Shown here: piece after piece, positions 5,598-6,241 of the stretch
How positions within the stretch are numbered: position 1 is the first letter of the stretch
How the letters are laid out: the number at the start of each line of letters is the position of its first letter
DNA from: an uncultured Bacillus sp.
GTDB taxonomy: Bacteria; Bacillota; Bacilli; Bacillales; DSM-1321
Reading direction: 5' to 3'
Assembly (NCBI GenBank): GCA_934215995.1
Contig: CAKQBC010000149.1
Span: 1-6,241, forward strand
Length of the DNA: 6,241 bases
The notes under the pieces: generated by a model
What the model saw: only the letters and a program-made list of their open reading frames with translations
Databases searched by the model: none
Told to the model about the DNA's origin: nothing
Program-made: the position numbers and the translations under genes

Positions 5598-5648
5598 TTC
5601 TGAAAATAGTATGTATGTTGCCAAATTTCAGAAACAATGGTACTATTT
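5598..5648 (+). repeat. Two interleaved inverted repeats between hepT and ndk
   Basis: TTCTGAAA (5598-5605) pairs with TTTCAGAA (5626-5633), eight perfect pairs. AAATAGTA (5604-5611) pairs with TACTATTT (5641-5648), also eight perfect pairs. The arms alternate and share two bases, so in RNA they are either alternative hairpins or, giving up the overlap, a pseudoknot-like fold. The second stem can be extended inward by GU-rich pairs at 5616-5620 with 5635-5639. No U tract follows either stem directly. Confidence 0.55.
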
Positions 5649-5675
5649 GCGTGGATTGTTTTTAAAACATATTTT
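5647..5675 (+). promoter_or_regulatory. Possible weak promoter for ndk
   Basis: TTGCGT (5647-5652), 17 bases, then TATTTT (5670-5675) is the best sigma-A-like pair before ndk, with three and four of six matches. It is weak; ndk may partly depend on readthrough from the hep operon. Confidence 0.2.
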
Positions 5676-5703
5676 AGAAATTTGATACAGGAGTTGAATT
5701 TTA

Positions 5704-6150
5704 ATGGAAAAAACATTTTTGATGGTAAAACCTGATGGAGTACAACGCCAACTGATCGGCGATATAGTTGCACGCTTCGAGAGAAAGGGCTTCCAATTGG
5801 TTGGGGCTAAATTGATGCAAATTCCGGCAGAGCTTGCTGAGCAGCACTACGGTGAACATAAGGAGCGCCCTTTCTTCGGCGAGCTTGTTGAGTTCATTAC
5901 TTCCGGGCCTGTATTTGCAATGGTTTGGCAAGGGGAAAATGTGATTGCGACTGCACGCCAAATGATGGGTGCAACAAATCCGAAGGATGCTATGCCTGGA
6001 ACAATCCGCGGTGACTATGCAGCGATTGTAGGGAAGAACATCATCCATGGCTCTGATTCTCCTGAAAGTGCAGAACGTGAAATCGGCTTGTTCTTCAAAC
6101 AGGAAGAATTGGTTGAGTACAATAGAGCAATCAACGAGTGGGTATACTAA
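5704..6150 (+). CDS. ndk: Nucleoside diphosphate kinase
   Basis: Ndk moves the gamma-phosphate of ATP onto other (d)NDPs through a phosphohistidine intermediate, keeping the (d)NTP pool balanced in the cytoplasm. The product has 148 residues, full length for the family. The active-site signature [16 protein letters not shown] (112-127) holds the catalytic H115. Other conserved residues are K9 in VKPDGV, Y49, F57 in RPFFGELV, R85, T91, R102 in GTIRGDY, and N112. Two alanines follow GDY where B. subtilis has GM, a tolerated variation. ATG 5704 is preceded by AGGAG (5689-5693), ten bases upstream. It is the last gene here and is closed by a strong terminator. A long reading frame on the opposite strand across it is only a shadow. 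Confidence 0.98.
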   Translation: MEKTFLMVKPDGVQRQLIGDIVARFERKGFQLVGAKLMQIPAELAEQHYGEHKERPFFGELVEFITSGPVFAMVWQGENVIATARQMMGATNPKDAMPGTIRGDYAAIVGKNIIHGSDSPESAEREIGLFFKQEELVEYNRAINEWVY

Positions 6151-6176
6151 GAGAATCGCAGTGATATAAGGCTTGC

Positions 6177-6207
6177 AAAACCGTGATAGGAACATCACGG
6201 TTTTTTT
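6177..6207 (+). terminator. Rho-independent terminator of ndk
   Basis: AAAACCGTGAT (6177-6187) pairs perfectly with ATCACGGTTTT (6194-6204) around the loop AGGAAC, and the T run continues to 6207. It lies 26 bases after the ndk stop and ends the transcript. Confidence 0.95.
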
Positions 6208-6241
6208 GTATTTTTATGATGGGGCCGCATAAAGACTGTAA

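Noticed and set aside
5701..6198. 165-codon reading frame on the - strand across ndk
   Set aside because: It is antisense to a fully conserved ndk with its catalytic motif, shows no recognisable domain and is a shadow frame.

Overview
The window is a stretch of conserved core chromosome from a spore-forming, low-GC Gram-positive bacterium of the Bacillaceae. Two things point there. The gene order spoIVA - hbs - folE(mtrA) - mtrB - hepS - menG - hepT - ndk is the one I recall from Bacillus subtilis. The encoded proteins also match B. subtilis proteins closely along their length, yet differ at many positions, so this is a related species and not B. subtilis itself. All genes lie on the + strand and I support none on the - strand.

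Layout: (1) The 3' part of spoIVA (spore coat basement-layer ATPase) runs to 943 and ends at a strong terminator (1039-1070). (2) A gene-free stretch of about 590 bases (944-1537) holds an AT-rich control region, an extended -10 promoter at 1294-1302, and a long leader with several hairpins in front of hbs (HU-type chromosome protein). hbs has a near-perfect Shine-Dalgarno sequence and its own terminator (1839-1875), so it looks monocistronic. (3) folE (GTP cyclohydrolase I) and mtrB (TRAP, the tryptophan-sensing RNA-binding attenuation protein) follow, separated by an unusually structured 115-base spacer. A 14-bp perfect hairpin closes mtrB. (4) A clear extended -10 promoter (2982-2990) starts the menaquinone side-chain operon hepS-menG-hepT. 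HepS and HepT form heptaprenyl diphosphate synthase, which makes the C35 tail. MenG methylates demethylmenaquinone, giving menaquinone-7. (5) ndk (nucleoside diphosphate kinase) follows after a 111-base gap with two interleaved inverted repeats, and ends at a textbook terminator (6177-6207). The last 34 bases hold nothing I can assign.

The coding content is ordinary housekeeping and sporulation, and I see no mobile element, CRISPR, tRNA/rRNA, phage gene or new gene system. What deserves a second look is in the noncoding DNA: the hbs leader with a candidate 5'UTR/3'UTR pairing (an arrangement reported for B. subtilis hbs), an inverted repeat over the hbs -10, a 10-mer repeated in three leader regions, the interleaved repeats before ndk, and the hairpins around mtrB. 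All RNA structures and promoters were read by eye, without folding energies or alignments.
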